The notes: generated by a model not told the origin, from the letters alone. A stretch of DNA of 64,000 bases from Perognathus longimembris pacificus (GCF_023159225.1 NC_063174.1:39467691-39531690); one strand, 5' to 3'; shown: positions 22,486 to 33,845, numbered from the stretch's first letter. Numbers and translations are program-made.

Positions 22486-23224
22486 AAACAAAGTTAGACC
22501 CTACCCTGGCATCGAGCATTGTATTTACTAAGTTCATATTTGAGTCACAGACATAGTGTCATAGGCTGTCATCTGCTCTGCTCTCCTGGAGTCTCTACCT
22601 ACGATGTCACAACACTTCACAGTCCCTCACCACACACAGAAAGGAGTGACAGTCCCATCTCCCACTGCCAAGGAAAGAGGACACCAAATGGACAGGGGAG
22701 ATGAATGCTGAGCAAGCCAAGTGGAATGATGGCATTAAAAATGGCTGAGAAATCCCAAATCCTTAGGATCACCCAGACCTGCAGGCTGGAGGGCACTGGG
22801 TTGATCCTGACAGGAAACAGCCCTTTTTCTCCCTGCTGTGTTCAGCTGAGTCACATTTTCCCCATCAGACTGTGTTAACAGTGCCCTCTAGAGGCCATTT
22901 TCAAGACTGCAGGGCTTTACAAGCAACACCCCATCCGCTTCCTGTTTGGGAATTCTTTGGGCAGAGTGGGTCAACCCAAGGTTTCTGGAGGTAAACAAGA
23001 GCTTGCTGTGTTTTTAGCGTCTTGGAAACTGCATTCTAACCCATTCTATGAGAAATTTTTTGAGAAATTTCATGTCCAGAAGTTGAAAATCTCTCCACCT
23101 CTGGAACTAGGCAGAGATCAGTGCTGCTTAGATGCCTGGCTGGGTTAAGAGCTGGAGATCTACCTGGACTCATGGCTTTGATAGCAGCTCTTAGTCTCAG
23201 ATGAGATGTCCCCCCGTTCCCCTT

Positions 23225-23234
<10 letters not shown>
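22486..23234. other. Unassigned unique sequence
   Basis: No repeat or exon recognised. Confidence 0.4.

Positions 23235-23318
<84 letters not shown>
23235..23318. repeat. (TC)n microsatellite
   Basis: About 84 bases of uninterrupted TC repeat, preceded by a short 'cacacacacat'. It sits at the tail side of the minus-strand SINE at 23319-23552. The Arg-Glu repeat protein encoded opposite is an artefact. Confidence 0.97.
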
Positions 23319-23321
<3 letters not shown>

Positions 23322-23552
23322 CCCTCTTTAACTCTCGCACTTGAACTCATGGTCTCATGCTCTCACTTGACTGTTTCAGCTCAAGGCTAGCACCACTTGA
23401 GCCACACCTCCATTTCTAGCTTTTTGGTAATTGACTAGAGATAAGAATCTCATACTCTTTTCCTGCCTGAGCTGGTTTTGAACCCGAATCCTTAGATTCT
23501 CAGCCTCTTGAGTGGCTAGAATTACCAGTATGAGCCACCAAAGCCCAGCCCA
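23319..23552 (-). mobile_element. B1-like/Geo dimeric SINE
   Basis: On the plus strand 'agctcaaggctagcaccact' and 'gagccacacctccatttcta' mark the Geo body, and 'gagtggctagaattaccagt' with 'atgagccacc' marks the B1-like head. The Geo tail region is rearranged and leads into the TC tract. Confidence 0.78.
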
Positions 23553-24894
23553 TTGCCTCATTCTTAAAAACAAATGGAACCCATGTATTGTAAGTCGAGA
23601 TCCAACACATCACATTGCATTTATAGCAAATTCTGATAGCTTAAAGCATCCTTTCTTTCCTTTCCAGCACCTAAGTTATCTATTCTGTCTCTAGAGGTAG
23701 GTTCATTTCATTATTTTGAAGTATGGAGCTGAATAAAATATATCTCAGATACAGCAAGCTGAGGTCTGTCAATATTTTCTGCAGTGTGGATGGAAGTTTT
23801 GCCATTGTGAACCATACAATCTCTGGTACTCATTCGCCTCCGTCCTTGTAGTACCACAGGCAATGGAAAGCCAGTGGGCCTGGCTGCATCCCTTAAGTTT
23901 GTCTGGAGAATCAGATGACACCCTGAATCAGCCCCATTGGCCATCATTTGAAAGACTCTGAAAGACTCAGTAGCTCAGGGCTACTGCTGACAGGTATGTG
24001 GGTCATGGCCTCAGAACAGTACCCAGCAAAGGGGACAAGTGGGACCTGAAGTTCAACCCATGCTTGGCTTCTTCACATCTCCTACCACAAGGACCACTTT
24101 GTATAGTGCATACAAATGTCTTATTCGCTCTCAGGCTACAACTAACGAGAGTAGACGCCTTTCCTAAGGTATTAGGGTTAAACTAAGGTGTTAGAGTTAA
24201 AATAGGAGTATGTCCCCCCACCCCCTATTGTATCCTATTGTACCACATTCATCCTCCTTGTGAAGATGTGGGGTATGGGATGAGATGAAGCGAGGTGGGT
24301 AGCTAAGCACTTACCATGCACCATGGCCCTCATTCTGCAAGTTGAACTGTGACAGCAGAGCTGATGTGCATTTATCTTTCCTGCTTCACAATTTCACAGG
24401 TTGAAGCTTCCTTATTACTGCAGATCTTCCTGGGAAACTCCACACATTATTTCCTTTGCTACCTTATTAGGTCAAGAACTTTTCTCCCTTTACATTTAAA
24501 AGGAGCACTTTAGAGCTTCTCTTTGACATATCGGAAGGGCCAACATCAGCTACTCTTGAACATGGGGGCCATTGTTAAGCAAAACAAGGGTTACTGGAAC
24601 CTAAGCACTGCTATGACATGACATCAATCTCAGGTCCTAGAAGGCCACTATGTGATTGGGGGCAGGTAGCGTGTACTCAGCATAGATGGGCTGGATAAAA
24701 GATGATTCCCATCCCAGGAGGTCAGAGAAGGATGGTGAAAAGTATTATCATATTTCTCAAACAGCATGCAACTTGAAACTGAGGAATTGCTTATTTTGGG
24801 AATGTTCCTTTAAGTAGTTTTAGACCATGGTAACTAAAACCATGGAAATGAAATGAAGAAAGAAAATAGAAATAAGTGGGGGTTACTGTGTGGG
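23553..24894. other. Unassigned unique sequence
   Basis: A possible ID remnant is seen at about 24290-24360. Otherwise nothing was recognised. Confidence 0.4.
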
Positions 24895-25060
24895 TATGTG
24901 GATGGATGTATATACATAATATACTTCCTATTATATATGTGATATCGAATGGGTATATATATCCTATTATGTAATCTCATGTGACATATACAAATATCAT
25001 ATATGGAATATCTACATGTTATATGCATATTGAATGTCATATCATATAGGGAGAAGAGAG
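24895..25060. repeat. AT-rich imperfect (CATATA)-type repeat
   Basis: Alternating TATA, CATATA and GATA-like words fill this stretch, making several short palindromes. The 68-codon open frame over it is low-complexity. Confidence 0.6.
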
Positions 25061-26539
25061 GAAGACTTATTATAAGGTCTTACTTAGCTCATGCAGCTGA
25101 CAAACCCCAGTTCCTACAATGTGGGTCTATAAACTTAAGTGTGTTGTGTAGTTAAGTCTAAAGGCCTGAGAACAAGGAGAGCCAGTGCTTCAGATGCAGT
25201 TCAAAGGTCACCAGACTCAGCACTCAGAAGGAACTGATGGCTCAGCTGAGTCTGAAGGCAAGAAAGGGTCTCTTTTTCTCTTGGAAAGGTTGCTCATTGT
25301 TGTTCTATAAAGATGTTGGATAGGCGTCCTATTACTGCTTTACTGAATTTATCCATTAATACATTAATATTCTCCAAAGAGTACACATATCCTGAATAAC
25401 ACTTGACTAAGCATCTGTTCACTTGTGGTCCAGTAAAGTTGATGCACAAAGTCAACTACTGCACCTCATTTGCAAACAGGTGCCAAATGTGAACAGTAGC
25501 TTTCTTTCAGGGCCTTTTGTTTCATTTTGTTTTCAAAAGTGCATTCCCCTGTGTCTGTTTTAGTGTCTCTTTACTCACTCTTGATATTCACAGTACTGTC
25601 CGCACAATACATGAGAGCTAGACACTAGTGGCTGATAAGGAATGCACACCCATCCATTCTCTCAAGCCCAGGGATGGGAGTGAGTGGTGGGAGCCATGCC
25701 AAAGGAGAAGAAGACCAGGAAAAGAGAACCTCAATGAAGAGTTCATTTGGTGAGGGTCTTTGTTAGTAGTTATTGCCCAAACCAGAGTCCCTTTACAAAG
25801 TGTCCTGGCCAAAAATTGTGACTTGTTAAGAATGGGTAGGATGTGTGACTTTTCAAACTCTAACATCCAAATCCTTTTCTCAAATAGCATCTTACAGACA
25901 GGACCAAAAATATACAATGAAAAGAGGGCCATTTGCCCTGACACAACTAAAGAGAAGCGAGAACAAGAGTGTCAGCCCCTGGTGCCCCCTTGAGTATCCT
26001 GCCTTCCCCAAAGATAGCCACCTCCACGCATCCAGGGTCCTGTTTGAAAGCCATTGAGCTTGTCATTCCTCAAGTGAGACAACTTAAGCAGAAAGACACA
26101 TAGTTTGAACAATAACCCTTTCTACCTTTTGTTTATATAAAATTCCCCTTTCCAGTTAACCCCTCTCTAAACTTCTGTTGCATATACATTTGGAATATGT
26201 TATAGAGAGTAATATAAAACTGCAAGGCTTACTATAACATTAGTATCTGATATTCTAATGATGCTAAACAGCCAGTTGTGAAGAGAGCAAATAAAATAAC
26301 TACACAAAAGAAACTGCTATTAGTGCTTGTTCCCGTGTGAAGGAAATAAAGTCAGGTGTGCATTTAAACATCTTGACAGAAGGTTTCAGCTTTCTATTTG
26401 GGTTGAAGTGCATTTACATGCCATGAAGTTCTAGCCTTTGAGTATATAGTTTGTGTTGGTGAATAATTATACCCATGTAGCCCACAGCTCTGTCAAAATC
26501 TACATCTCTTTTGTTCTAGAAAGTTCTCTAGGTGCCCAT
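25061..26539. other. Unassigned unique sequence
   Basis: No repeat family recognised. Opposing open frames at 25618-26057 (up to 108 codons) lack domains. Confidence 0.4.
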
Positions 26540-26649
26540 CCAAAATAATCAGACCCCATAAAAAACAATAAATATGATATTTGTCACTAGTTTTATATAA
26601 GTGGAATCATACTATGTTAGTTTTTGTTATTATTGTTGTTTGCTTTGTT

Positions 26650-26735
26650 TTGTTTGGCTTTTTCAGACAAGGTCTTGTTACATAGTCCAGGTTGGCCTTG
26701 AACTTGCAGTCTTCCTATCACGTACATCTAAAAGC
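26650..26735 (-). mobile_element. B1 SINE fragment
   Basis: 'agacaaggtcttgttacata', then 'gtccaggttggccttgaact' and 'tgcagtcttcctatca', is the reverse of the 3' half of B1. The head is missing. Confidence 0.65.
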
Positions 26736-26739
26736 AGTA

Positions 26740-26935
26740 CTTTATAATTTTCAGAATATAAGTCTTATACATCTTCCATGAAATTTATTCCTAGGTAGTA
26801 AATGTTTGACCTGCAGTTATAAATATTATTCTACATATTATATTAGTCATTTATTTAGAGGATTTCTTGAAGATTATCTTCAAGAAAGTTCATATATCTG
26901 CTGGGTTTACTAGTTTTTTGACAAGATTTGGGGGG
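26740..26935 (-). mobile_element. Old L1 ORF2 fragment
   Basis: 'gaaatttattcctaggtagt' and 'ctgctgggtttactagttt' match, in reverse, the L1 ORF2 stretch around 'gtttattcctaggtatttt'. Probably one ancient L1 together with 27330-28090, now broken by three SINEs. Confidence 0.55.
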
Positions 26936-26939
26936 TTTT

Positions 26940-27145
26940 GTTTGTTTTCTTTGTGCTGGTCCTAGAGCTTGAAGTCTGGTAGGTCCTGAGTACTGTCCCT
27001 GAACTTTTTTGCTCAAATCTAGCACTCTACCAATTGAAGCACAGTTCTACTTCTGGTCTTTTGATAGTTAATTGAAGATAAGAGTATCAAGGGCTTTCCT
27101 ATGTAGGCTGGCTTCAAACCAAAATCCTCCAGATCTCGGTTTCAA
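26940..27145 (-). mobile_element. B1-like/Geo dimeric SINE, truncated head
   Basis: Geo landmarks are 'gagtactgtccctgaacttt' and 'ctagcactctaccaattgaa', and the junction reads 'gatagttaattgaagataag'. The B1-like head stops around 'cagatctcggtttcaa', so its 5' part is missing. Confidence 0.8.
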
Positions 27146-27204
27146 GCCAGCAAGGACATTATAACACATCCTTAAGATTCCATTTCCAAAATAATCAGCA
27201 AAGA

Positions 27205-27302
27205 AAAAAACCTTGGCTGGAGGCATGTGTCAGGTTGTGGACCTCTAGCCAAGTGAGCAAGCACATGGAACAAAGGCCTTGAGTCAAAACCCTGATTTGG
27301 TG
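27205..27302 (+). mobile_element. tRNA-like SINE monomer (ID-related)
   Basis: 'ttggctggaggcatgtgtca' and 'aagtgagcaagcacatgg' with the B-box-like 'cttgagtcaaaaccctg' resemble the right monomer of the B1/ID-type dimers at 32310-32530 and 56290-56490. No B1-like left half is present. Confidence 0.5.
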
Positions 27303-27329
27303 GGGAGGGGAAGGTGTTAATATAAGCAA

Positions 27330-28090
27330 TATATGAAGTTCTTATGAGCAGTTTTTTCATTTCTCTTCAGTATACCCGAGAGTAGACTTTACTGGGTCAT
27401 AAGATAACTCAGTGCTGTAATGTAGCTTTTGAGGAACTGTCATGTTTTCCAAAATGACTGCACAGTTTACATTCCCACCTCAAGAGCATGAAGGTTTCGA
27501 TTCCTCTGCAGCCTTGCTAACACTACATGAAGCAGAACCTCACTATGGTTTTGGTGTACATTTCTCTAATTGGGATAGGGTTTTGTGGTCGTCTGTGTTA
27601 CTCCTATTTGGAGCAATACCCATACAGCCTGTTATTCCTATAGTGACTATAGATCCTTTAGCAATGGCTCTTCTCACTGCCCTGCTATTGGCTATCTGCC
27701 TTCTCTGCTTCTCTTTTTTAATTAGTCTAAATCATGGTTTATCAATTTTACTGATCTTTATGAACTACCAGACTTTGGTTTAAGTAAATTTCTCTAGTGG
27801 TCAATTCTCTATTTCAATCATTCCTCTTCTTTGCAATTTCCTCTGTTCTATTTACTCTGAGTGTAATTTTCTCATCAGGTCATTAGATTGATGATCTAAA
27901 TTTCTACCAGAAGAAACATTCTGTAGTATATGATCCATCCTGGCCACGGTATCCTGTGAACTTGAAAAGTATTTGATGTGTTAATAGCGTTTTCTACACT
28001 TTTAAAATATCTTTATTGATTTTTTAATACCATCAATGGATTAGAGAAATTGACATAAGTTTCATCTTATTCACACAAAACTTGAAGAGG
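27330..28090 (-). mobile_element. Old L1 fragment, internally deleted
   Basis: On the plus strand it starts with the reverse of the ORF2 3' part ('tttactgggtcataagataa', 'gcacagtttacattcccacc'). Near 27730 it continues with sequence from the middle of ORF2 ('atcatggtttatcaattt', 'tttcaatcattcctcttctt'), so an internal deletion or rearrangement has joined them. The 113-codon frame at 27442-27783 is antisense L1. Confidence 0.75.
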
Positions 28091-28771
28091 ATATACTCCA
28101 TCCGATTTAATATATCCTGAGGCCCAGAAAGATTACGTTGATTTAGGGTCTGAAAGGATCCTAGAGGTGAAAGGTAAATAGACTCCATGTTTGGCAAGAA
28201 GACTGTATACCCAGCAAGGAGGAAAGAACAATAGGCCTGACTTATCTATTCTAATAGAGCCAAAAGCATTCCATCTTAGCTTGCCACAATTTGATAAAAA
28301 CCCATCTGGGGGAAAACGATGAGTTTGGGGTTTACTTGAGAAGTCCCTGGTTATTTTTGTGGTCTAACTGAAGTTGTTTAATGTGACAGAGAGGTGATGC
28401 AGGTCTAAACCAACACTGAAAACTGCTCTCAGTGAATGAGCCACAATGCTCTGCATAATGTTTTCACATAGCCATTTCCAGGCAGCCAGGAAAAGCAGCA
28501 GGGTCAGGATTTGAGGCTAAGAAGAAAGACTCCAGTGCCATCTATTTCAAGCAATAACCTAGGAGAAAACAAAAAACTCACAATTTTAAAAAGCTTTTGT
28601 ATTGTGGACAATGTGAAGGGAAAGTTAGCAATGAGAAGAAAGAGAGCTGTGGACAAAGTCCTGTCCTTCCTGCTACTCATCTATGTTTTTCTCTACTCTA
28701 GTATTTATCGAGCTTCTAAAGCCCATTCCCTTTGGAAAGACATCAAAAAATATAACACTCAACTGATCCTG

Positions 28772-28772
<1 letters not shown>
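28091..28772. other. Unassigned unique sequence
   Basis: No repeat or exon recognised. A 127-codon frame starting at 28511 runs into the AC microsatellite and has no domain. Confidence 0.4.

Positions 28773-28822
<50 letters not shown>
28773..28822. repeat. (AC)n microsatellite
   Basis: 50 bases of uninterrupted AC, abutting the U5 end of the ERV LTR at 28823-29369. Confidence 0.97.
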
Positions 28823-29369
28823 ATTATACAGGAATTTGATCATGAGGTACAGAGAAGCCACATTTTAAGAGGTCAAATAGGGAGTCTTTATTAGACTGTG
28901 ACAGCAAGCAGACACATGTCCCCCCAAAACTTGCAGCTTTGAGTGCCCTGAATACTGTTAGGAAACTGAGCCACAAGGGTAGTGAAGAAGAGCAGATAAG
29001 GAATCTCAACAAACAAGATCAACTCCAATGGAGAGCTGAAGAGGGACACCATGATGACCCAAAGAGAGTCAGGAGACACAGGCATAGTGCAATGGTGGCA
29101 GAAGTGGAGGGGATCTGGATAGGGTCATGGTCAGGGGGCAGGGTTACAGATAGCTGGAGAGTTCAATGAGCCTCCGGAGTTCATGGTACAGGTCTGGTAG
29201 GTTGGGGAACCTATTGTCCAAGTCCCTACCCTGCTTCTGGGCAGTTAGGCACCTATTGCCTAGAGGTAGGGGTGAGGAAGTGAATTTCACCTCTAAGAAT
29301 TTTTGAAAAGTCCTCATCATCCACCAAGATGCCAAGATGGTGTCAGTTAGACCCAGTATCCATATTTCA
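28823..29369 (-). mobile_element. ERV1 LTR (copy A)
   Basis: This is one of three related LTRs on the minus strand (with 30030-30595 and 61035-61522). Read in reverse, U3 starts 'tgaaatatggatactggg' next to a G-rich polypurine-like stretch (plus 'ccccaacctt' at 29370-29379). The polyadenylation signal lies in 'taataaagactccc', followed by 'tttgacctcttaaaatgtgg'. The terminal CA is eroded at the AC microsatellite. No coding region is attached. Confidence 0.75.
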
Positions 29370-29400
29370 CCCCAACCTTGGCCTTTCTGATTAATGACCT

Positions 29401-29402
<2 letters not shown>

Positions 29403-29446
<44 letters not shown>
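29403..29446. repeat. (GT)n microsatellite
   Basis: 44 bases of uninterrupted GT between the two ERV LTRs. Confidence 0.97.
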
Positions 29447-29449
<3 letters not shown>

Positions 29450-30029
29450 CAGCTTGTATAAAACCCAGGGTCTCTCCTCCCTCGCCATCTGAACTCTTTC
29501 TGGTGCTAGCATTGTTTGGGTCACTAGCAATAAATTCCTTTAACTTCTCAGAAAAGTGGCCTTGAACTTTACTGGCCTGTGTTGCCTTAACATTGAAAGT
29601 GGCACACAATAGATAGCTTTCTGTGTCTCTTCTTTCACTTACTAAGACTTCATCCTCTATTGTAAGACCTGTGCTCTTTTCTGCTGCGTTGACATTCTTG
29701 GAGCCAAAAGGCCTAACTATGAACTGCTTTATTTTTGTCAGATATATACCCCCATCTCAGTGAGAAAGGCTCCCCACTTGGAGAATTTCTCTATTAGTGG
29801 GACCAGCTGGACCCTACCCAGTAGGTCTAGCACATTGCATATTCCTGCCAGTCCAAGAAGTTATTCAAACAAGCCAAGAGCATCCTCCTGCAGGAAGTAG
29901 GGCCTGCTCACGATCTTATCAATTCACTGTGCTCAGGTGTGTATCCCCTGTATGGCCCTGAATTTCAAGCTGTGGGTAGAAGCAACTACTAAACCACTGT
30001 CCCCTTTGCATAGTGTCATGTGTTCAAAT
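29447..30029. other. Sequence between two ERV LTRs
   Basis: About 580 bases without recognisable retroviral coding sequence. On the plus strand 'gtataaaacccagggtct' and, 70 bases on, 'agcaataaattcctttaac' look like a TATA box and polyadenylation signal of another LTR, which I could not assign. No clear primer binding site follows the U5 end of the LTR at 30030. Confidence 0.4.
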
Positions 30030-30595
30030 TGTACTCTTACAGGAATTTGATTGCAAGAAACTGAGAAGCCACACTTTGAGAGGTCAAATTGGGAGTCTTG
30101 ATTAGAGAGCCAGGAACTGCAGGTGGACTCCTGTCACAAAGGCCTGCAGCCTCGAAAACGTTAAACATTGTTAGAAAACTGAGCCATGAGGGTAGTAAAG
30201 CAAAGAAAGAACAGAAAAAGAAACCCCATAAACATGATTAACTGTAATGGAGAGCTGAAGAGGGACACCATGGTGACCTGAGAAGAGTCAGCAGACATGA
30301 GGCATGGTGCAAAATGGCACCTGAGTTGGTTGGGGCCTACATAGGATCCTGGTCAGGGGGCAGGGTCACAGGGAGCTCAAGAATCTCAAGAGTTCATGGC
30401 ACAGGATTGGCAGGTCTTGTAACCTATTGTCCTAGTCCCTGCCCCTTCCCCTAGGAATTCAGGCACACCTATCACCTGAAAGTGGGACTTCACCTTCCTC
30501 CATCATGAGGACAAGATGGCTCCAGTTAAACCCAATTCCCTATCATCCACTGCATGCCCAAGATGGTGCCAGTTAGATCTAGTATCCTTATTTCA
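30030..30595 (-). mobile_element. ERV1 LTR (copy B)
   Basis: Edges on the plus strand are 'tgtactcttacaggaattt' (left) and 'gtatccttatttca' (right), giving TG...CA in either reading. It shares long stretches with copy A, for example 'ggagagctgaagagggacac' and 'aggtcaaattgggagtctt'. The polyadenylation hexamer region has drifted to 'ctaatcaagactccc' on the minus strand. Confidence 0.75.
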
Positions 30596-30620
30596 GAACT
30601 TCACTGTTGGAGGCAAGGGG

Positions 30621-30862
30621 TATTTCCTTCCTTCTCTCTTACCCTCCTTCCCTCTTACCATCTTTTCCTTCTTCTTTCCCTCTTGCCCTTCCTTCCATAC
30701 ATCTCTCCCTGCCCCCTTTCTCTCTCCCTTTTATCCCTCCTTCCATCTTAACCTCCTCTCTTCTTCCTTCCTCTTCCTTTCTCTTTCCCTCTTACCCGTT
30801 CTTCTTTCCTTCTTCCCTTCCCTCCCTCTAACCCCTTCTTCCTTCCCTCCCCTCTCCCTCTT
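30621..30862. repeat. Long polypyrimidine tract
   Basis: About 240 bases are almost pure C/T, with imperfect CCTT, CTTT and CCCT units, starting 25 bases from the U3 edge of LTR copy B. Three overlapping Ser/Leu/Pro-rich frames, up to 147 codons, are composition artefacts. Confidence 0.9.
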
Positions 30863-31492
30863 TGTAAATTGGAAGCAACTAGTACAACCCCACATTAGTG
30901 CATGGAACAATACCGTATTCTTTGTAATAGCTACACAGAGGTCCACAGTACAAATATAAATTAATCTATGTATCTTCCTCCCTACTAATGGACATTTGCT
31001 CTCCATTCTTTGTTCCATACTTCAGTGTATTTTACTAAGCAAGAGTCATCTTAGCTCTGAAGAAGTAAAGGCTTGCAAATTAGAAGTATGAGTTCAAGGG
31101 TACATACATTTAAATTTTGATAAACATTGAAAATTTGCCCCAATTGGAACTCCCTGGGACAGAGTAACTGATTGTTCTCCACATCCTCACCAATCAACCC
31201 AGGTATCATAAACCTTCAGATGATAGACAAGAGGGCAGGTAAAATGGTCACCACTGTAGCTTCAGTTACGTTCTTAGAAACTAGGACCAGTCTCTTCCCA
31301 TAGCCTTGTCCTTTGTGTTCAAGAAGCCTTTTCTGTATCAGGTCATTTAGCCCCTTTTCTATTTTTAAACTTTTCATTTATTATTTGTTAGTTGAATTTA
31401 TCATAGGTTTTGCTGTCAAAAAATATTTTCTTTTATGCATTTGTCTTCTTTTACAGATTTCAGGTTTTGACATAGATGCAGAGAGATCTTCT

Positions 31493-31724
31493 TTTTTTTT
31501 TTTTCATATACTAGAACTTGAACTCAAGCATAACACTGAAGCTTAGCTTTCACTCAAGGCTAGCACTCTATCATTTGAGCCACAGCTCCACTTCTGGCTT
31601 TTTGCTGATTAAGGGATATAAAAGTCTCACAGACTTCTCTGTCTAGGCTGGCTTTGTACCTCTGGCTTCAGATCTCAGCCTCCTGAGTAGCTAGGATTAT
31701 AGGCATGAGCTACCTCAATCAGCT
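31493..31724 (-). mobile_element. B1-like/Geo dimeric SINE nested in L1
   Basis: The T tail is followed by 'cactcaaggctagcactct' (Geo) and 'gagtagctaggattataggc' (B1-like). A 14-base target-site duplication with one mismatch flanks it: 'cagagagatcttct' at 31479-31492 and 'cagagggatcttct' at 31725-31738. Removing the SINE restores a continuous L1 reading order. Confidence 0.93.
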
Positions 31725-32309
31725 CAGAGGGATCTTCTAAACGTTGTAGTTGTGTTTTCTCTTGACAGTTGTCTGGATTTCAGTGGTTTCATATTTTCAT
31801 TTAAGTCTTTGATTCACCTGGAATCTATGCTGATATAAACTGTGAGATTAAAAATCCATAACTTTGGTGGGGTTTTTTTAGTTGATTTCCTACTTGAGAA
31901 TAAGTCATCTTTTCCCTGCTAATGTGCAATGGCATCTTTATCAAATATTTACAGGCACTATTTCTGCCCTGTGTTGTTTCATGACTCTGTTTCTTTGTGC
32001 ACTAACACAAGGATCTTGTAACTATTACATATTTCAAAGATATTTTAATGCTTGTTATTATCTCTATTTATATCCTTTTCCATATTCTTGCTTATTTTAT
32101 TTTCCAAAAAAACTTTAGAATTGTCTCATCTATAGCTCCAAGAAAAAAAATTGGGGGGTGGGATTTGGGGGTTTTGAAATTTTATGAACTAAATTAGAGA
32201 CAGTTGAATATTTACAATGCTGAGCTTTCAAGTCAGGATGTAATATTAATGTTATTTCTTTAAAGATTTCTATGGTCTTGAACAGTATTCTAAAGTTTGG
32301 GTTGACCAT

Positions 32310-32530
32310 GTGCAAGTGGCTCATACCTGTAATCTTGGTTGCTTAAGGAGGCTGAGACCTAAGGATTGTGGTCTGAAGCCTACCAAGGCAGAAAAGCCCA
32401 TGACACTCTGTTTCCAATAAGTCAGCAAAAAGCTGGGCTGGAGGTGTTGCTTAAATTGTAGTACTCCAGCATAGCAAGCAAACTAAAGGAGAATGGGAGA
32501 CCCTCAGTTCAAGGTCTGATAAAAAAATAA
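32310..32530 (+). mobile_element. B1-like/ID-like dimeric SINE nested in L1
   Basis: The left half is B1-like ('gtggctcatacctgtaatct', 'aggaggctgagacctaagga'). The right half is tRNA-like without the Geo signature ('gctgggctggaggtgttgct', 'ccctcagttcaaggtctg') and ends in an A-rich tail. It belongs to the same dimer type as 56290-56490. Confidence 0.75.
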
Positions 32531-32934
32531 AAAAAGAATTTTTACAGATCTTACATGTGTTTCAGTTACATTTATTTCTACATATCTAAGTAAATTTTTT
32601 TCTTCCTTGAGATTTTTTAACACTTTATAATTTACAAATATTAAGAGTGACCCTTTCTGGATGGAACTTTCCTTAGCTTTCTAAATTTTAGTATTTATAG
32701 TGGTTTTTTTCTGAGTATGCCATCCTATCATCATTGCAATAGATCACTTCCTGCTGTTTTTCTCAGTATTTGTAGTCCTGGTATATCTTTCCCCTGCCTG
32801 TTTTGGGTGGACTTCAGAATGACATTGAAGAACAGGATAAGGATGTCTTTATCTTATCTTTGACTGTGACAAGAATAAGAATGCTGCTGTGGTTTCTCAT
32901 CATCACATATTAAATAAGAATTTTCAATGTCCCA

Positions 32935-33230
32935 GGTGCTAGGATATAGCAAACTCAGCTACCTTTCAGGCTCAACTCAAATCCACCTTGCTCCAAAGCT
33001 CTTTCTGATCACCTCAGACCCAAGTTCTCTCTGTTTCCTCTGAATTTCAGAGTTCTTGCCCTATGTTCTTTTACTTTGTGTCCTGTTTTGGAGTTATTTG
33101 CACATTCTGTTTGTCTACTATAGTCCCCTAAAATTCTCTAAGCTCAGAAAAGGCAAGTGTTTGACTGATCAGCCCATGGGACTCAAAATTCTGCTATGCA
33201 CCTGGTAAATGTTCCACAGAAGCCTGCCTA
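32935..33230 (+). mobile_element. L2 LINE 3' fragment
   Basis: 'aggctcaactcaaatccacc' and 'ttctgatcacctcagaccc' followed by 'gttatttgcacattctgttt' and 'ctatgcacctggtaaatg' give the order of the L2 ORF end and 3' UTR. It is followed by a TTAA-rich run at 33228-33256. Confidence 0.75.
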
Positions 33231-33845
33231 ATAATTAATTATTAATTAATTAATTAGTATGAAGATCTGTTCAAAGCTATTCAAACTCCAAGTAAACATC
33301 TGTTCAAAGAAAATGCAGATTCTCATACAGAGCTCTTTAGCCATGAATAATACATATAAATCAGCCCAATAAAATTTCCACATGCATATGTCCACATTTG
33401 GCACTAGCCAAAAAGGAGGCAGTGGGAGCAGCGAGGGAGAATGTCATGTTTACCTTTGATTTACCTTTATTACAGAGGGAGGGAAATGGAGAGGGAATAG
33501 CCACCTGAAGCCAAAGAACTTGGAACCTGTGAACCTCTGCCGGTCCTCTAAATCTAGATGAACCAAAATAAATCAAGCCTTTGAGACTTCACTTCAGAAT
33601 TCTTTTCTGTAAAGTATCTGTCTCTTTGGACAAGGATAACAGAGTGAGCAAGGTTGGGGTCAGGGTTGGGTTTCCTCAAATGGTACCATTGGTTTTTATC
33701 AAGTGTGGCATGGGCTTTTGATTTTTTTATTCCTATTCTTCTTGTCTCTGACCATACCAGCCTGACCACGCCTCCCTCCATCTTGTTGATTCTATTCTCA
33801 GTTTCTCTGTACACTGTGCAGTGTATCATCCATTGTAGTTCACAC

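Larger units (their letters stand above)
30950..32930 (-). mobile_element. Old L1 (ORF2), split by two SINEs
   Basis: Plus-strand landmarks run from the 3' towards the middle of ORF2: 'ctactaatggacatttgctc', 'ctccacatcctcaccaatca', 'tttaagtctttgattcacct', 'actttagaattgtctcatct' and 'acatttatttctacatatct'. The last part near 32930 is less certain. Frames are lost. SINEs sit at 31493-31724 and 32310-32530. Confidence 0.75.

Noticed and set aside
23036..23350. Arg-Glu alternating repeat protein
   Set aside because: Translation of the TC microsatellite and a SINE; present only because GA repeats are open in all frames.
24895..25060. AT-rich palindromic words considered as an origin or matrix attachment site
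   Set aside because: Composition alone is not sufficient evidence and no supporting motif was found.
27442..27783. 113-codon hydrophobic frame suggestive of a membrane protein
   Set aside because: It is the antisense strand of an old L1 fragment.
30516..30959. 147-codon frame with Phe/Ser/Leu/Pro repeats
   Set aside because: Driven by the polypyrimidine tract at 30621-30862; parallel frames exist in all three phases.
33228..33256. TTAA repeats considered as piggyBac-type target duplication
   Set aside because: Several tandem TTAA units form simple sequence at the L2 end; no DNA transposon ends are visible.
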